This document shows, piece by piece, positions 13,190 through 13,699 of a stretch of 13,699 nucleotides of DNA (the first letter of the stretch is position 1; each line of letters starts with the position of its first letter). A model generated the notes under the pieces. The model was not told where the DNA came from. It made no database searches and saw nothing but the letters and a program-made list of their open reading frames with translations. A program made the translations under genes and the position numbers. Source of the DNA: Helicobacteraceae bacterium (lineage in GTDB: Bacteria; Campylobacterota; Campylobacteria; Campylobacterales; Sulfurimonadaceae); NCBI GenBank assembly GCA_027056525.1, contig JALUKO010000094.1, positions 1-13,699 on the forward strand. Reading direction: 5' to 3'.

Positions 13190-13235
13190 GCCAAGTAGAT
13201 ACTGCTAACAATCAGTAGTCTGTTTATCAGACTGC
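13182..13235 (+). promoter_or_regulatory. Structured rpsN-rpsH intergenic RNA
   Basis: Three inverted repeats are packed here. CTTGG-TAAG-CCAAG (13182-13195) spans the rpsN stop. TACTG (13200-13204) pairs with CAGTA (13213-13217). GTAGTCTG-TTTAT-CAGACTGC (13215-13235) forms an 8-bp stem with one U-G pair. The second and third share bases 13215-13217, so they cannot both form fully. No T run follows, so this is not a simple terminator. A translational control site for rpsH, such as S8 feedback, is a possibility (inference). Confidence 0.45.
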
Positions 13236-13253
13236 ATCATAAGGAAAATATAA

Positions 13254-13652
13254 ATGGCAATTAATGATTTAGTATCAGATTCTTTAACAAGAATCCGTAA
13301 TGCCGGTATGAGAAGATTACCGGTTACTACTTTGGTTCACTCTAAGAGTGTTGAAGCGGTAGCAAATATCTTAGTAGAAAAAGGTTACCTTGATAGTTGT
13401 AACGTTGTTGAAGATGGCGTTAAGAAAACTATTAAAGTTGTTTTAAAGTACGATGAAAATGGTAAAACTGTTATAAACGAACTAAAAAGAATCTCTAAGC
13501 CGGGAAGACGTGTTTACAAAGGCAAAGAAGATATCAAACGTTTCAAAAACGGTTACGGAACTATTATTGTGAGTACATCACACGGTGTCCTACCAAATGA
13601 CAAAGCATATGAGCTTGGCATTGGTGGTGAAGTTGTATGTACAGTTTGGTAG
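13254..13652 (+). CDS. rpsH: 30S ribosomal protein S8
   Basis: S8 binds helix 21 of 16S rRNA and in E. coli represses the spc operon by binding its mRNA. DLVSDSLTRIRNAG (5-18), LKRISKPGRRVYKG (77-90) and the C-terminal IIVSTSHGVLPNDKAYELG plus IGGEVVC and final Trp identify it at 132 residues. AAGGA at 13241-13245 lies 8 bases before the ATG, just below the hairpin at 13215-13235. It is the only gene inside the cluster preceded by a long gap. Confidence 0.98.
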   Translation: MAINDLVSDSLTRIRNAGMRRLPVTTLVHSKSVEAVANILVEKGYLDSCNVVEDGVKKTIKVVLKYDENGKTVINELKRISKPGRRVYKGKEDIKRFKNGYGTIIVSTSHGVLPNDKAYELGIGGEVVCTVW

Positions 13653-13661
13653 GGAGATAGC

Positions 13662-13699
13662 ATGTCAAGAATTGGTAAAAAACCGGTAGAATTTGCTGC
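13662..13699 (+). CDS. rplF: 50S ribosomal protein L6, 5' end only (cut by window)
   Basis: The frame from the ATG at 13662 reads MSRIGKKPVEFA before the window ends. This is the characteristic start of L6 (SRIGKKPV), which follows S8 in the spc operon. AGGGAG (13651-13656) overlaps the rpsH stop and lies 5 bases before the ATG. Only about 12 codons are present. Confidence 0.92.
   Translation, partial: MSRIGKKPVEFA

Noticed and set aside
13215..13241. Transcription terminator before rpsH
   Set aside because: The stem is good, but no T run follows it and the essential spc genes continue directly downstream.
1..13699. CRISPR array, insertion sequence, transposase or phage genes
   Set aside because: No regularly spaced repeats and no transposase, integrase or phage-like proteins are present; the only mobility sign is the tRNA fragment with the neighbouring HTH-Fic pair.

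Overview
The window looks like chromosome of a Campylobacterota bacterium, most likely a Sulfurimonas-like sulfur oxidiser. Supporting signs are the AT-rich sequence, the T-rich extended -10 promoters, the zinc-type S14, the futalosine-pathway enzyme MqnA, and an S10 operon that runs straight into the spc operon. Genus is an inference from overall protein resemblance; no search was run.

Left end (1-1232): a 3' fragment of a tRNA-Leu gene (anticodon TAG) lacks its 5' half and looks like the attachment-site scar of an integrated element lying to the left. Beside it, on the minus strand, is a two-gene helix-turn-helix/Fic-domain module resembling the 'mobile mystery protein A/B' pair. Its promoter carries a palindromic candidate operator.

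Metabolic block (1333-5245): a malic enzyme (+) is followed by convergent mqnA (-), which makes the first committed intermediate of the futalosine menaquinone pathway. Diverging from mqnA is the molybdopterin set moaD-moaE-moeA (+): sulfur carrier, MPT synthase large subunit and molybdenum insertase. These suit a bacterium respiring with menaquinone and molybdoenzymes, which is an inference.

Minus-strand pair (5242-6874): rnhB (RNase HII) lies downstream of, and is translationally coupled to, an AAA_14/DUF4143-like ATPase of unknown role. The pair diverges from the ribosomal operon.

Ribosomal block (7050-13699): rpsJ-rplC-rplD-rplW-rplB-rpsS-rplV-rpsC-rplP-rpmC-rpsQ-rplN-rplX-rplE-rpsN-rpsH-rplF (rplF cut by the window edge). 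Genes are packed with 0-13 nt gaps or short overlaps. The exception is a structured 64-nt gap before rpsH. One good promoter lies upstream of rpsJ, and no internal terminator was seen.

I see no convincing wholly new multi-gene system. The best leads are the HTH/Fic module next to the tRNA scar, the ATPase with an altered Walker B attached to rnhB, and the two unexplained RNA structures at rpsJ and rpsH. No stretch over 300 bases lacks a gene.
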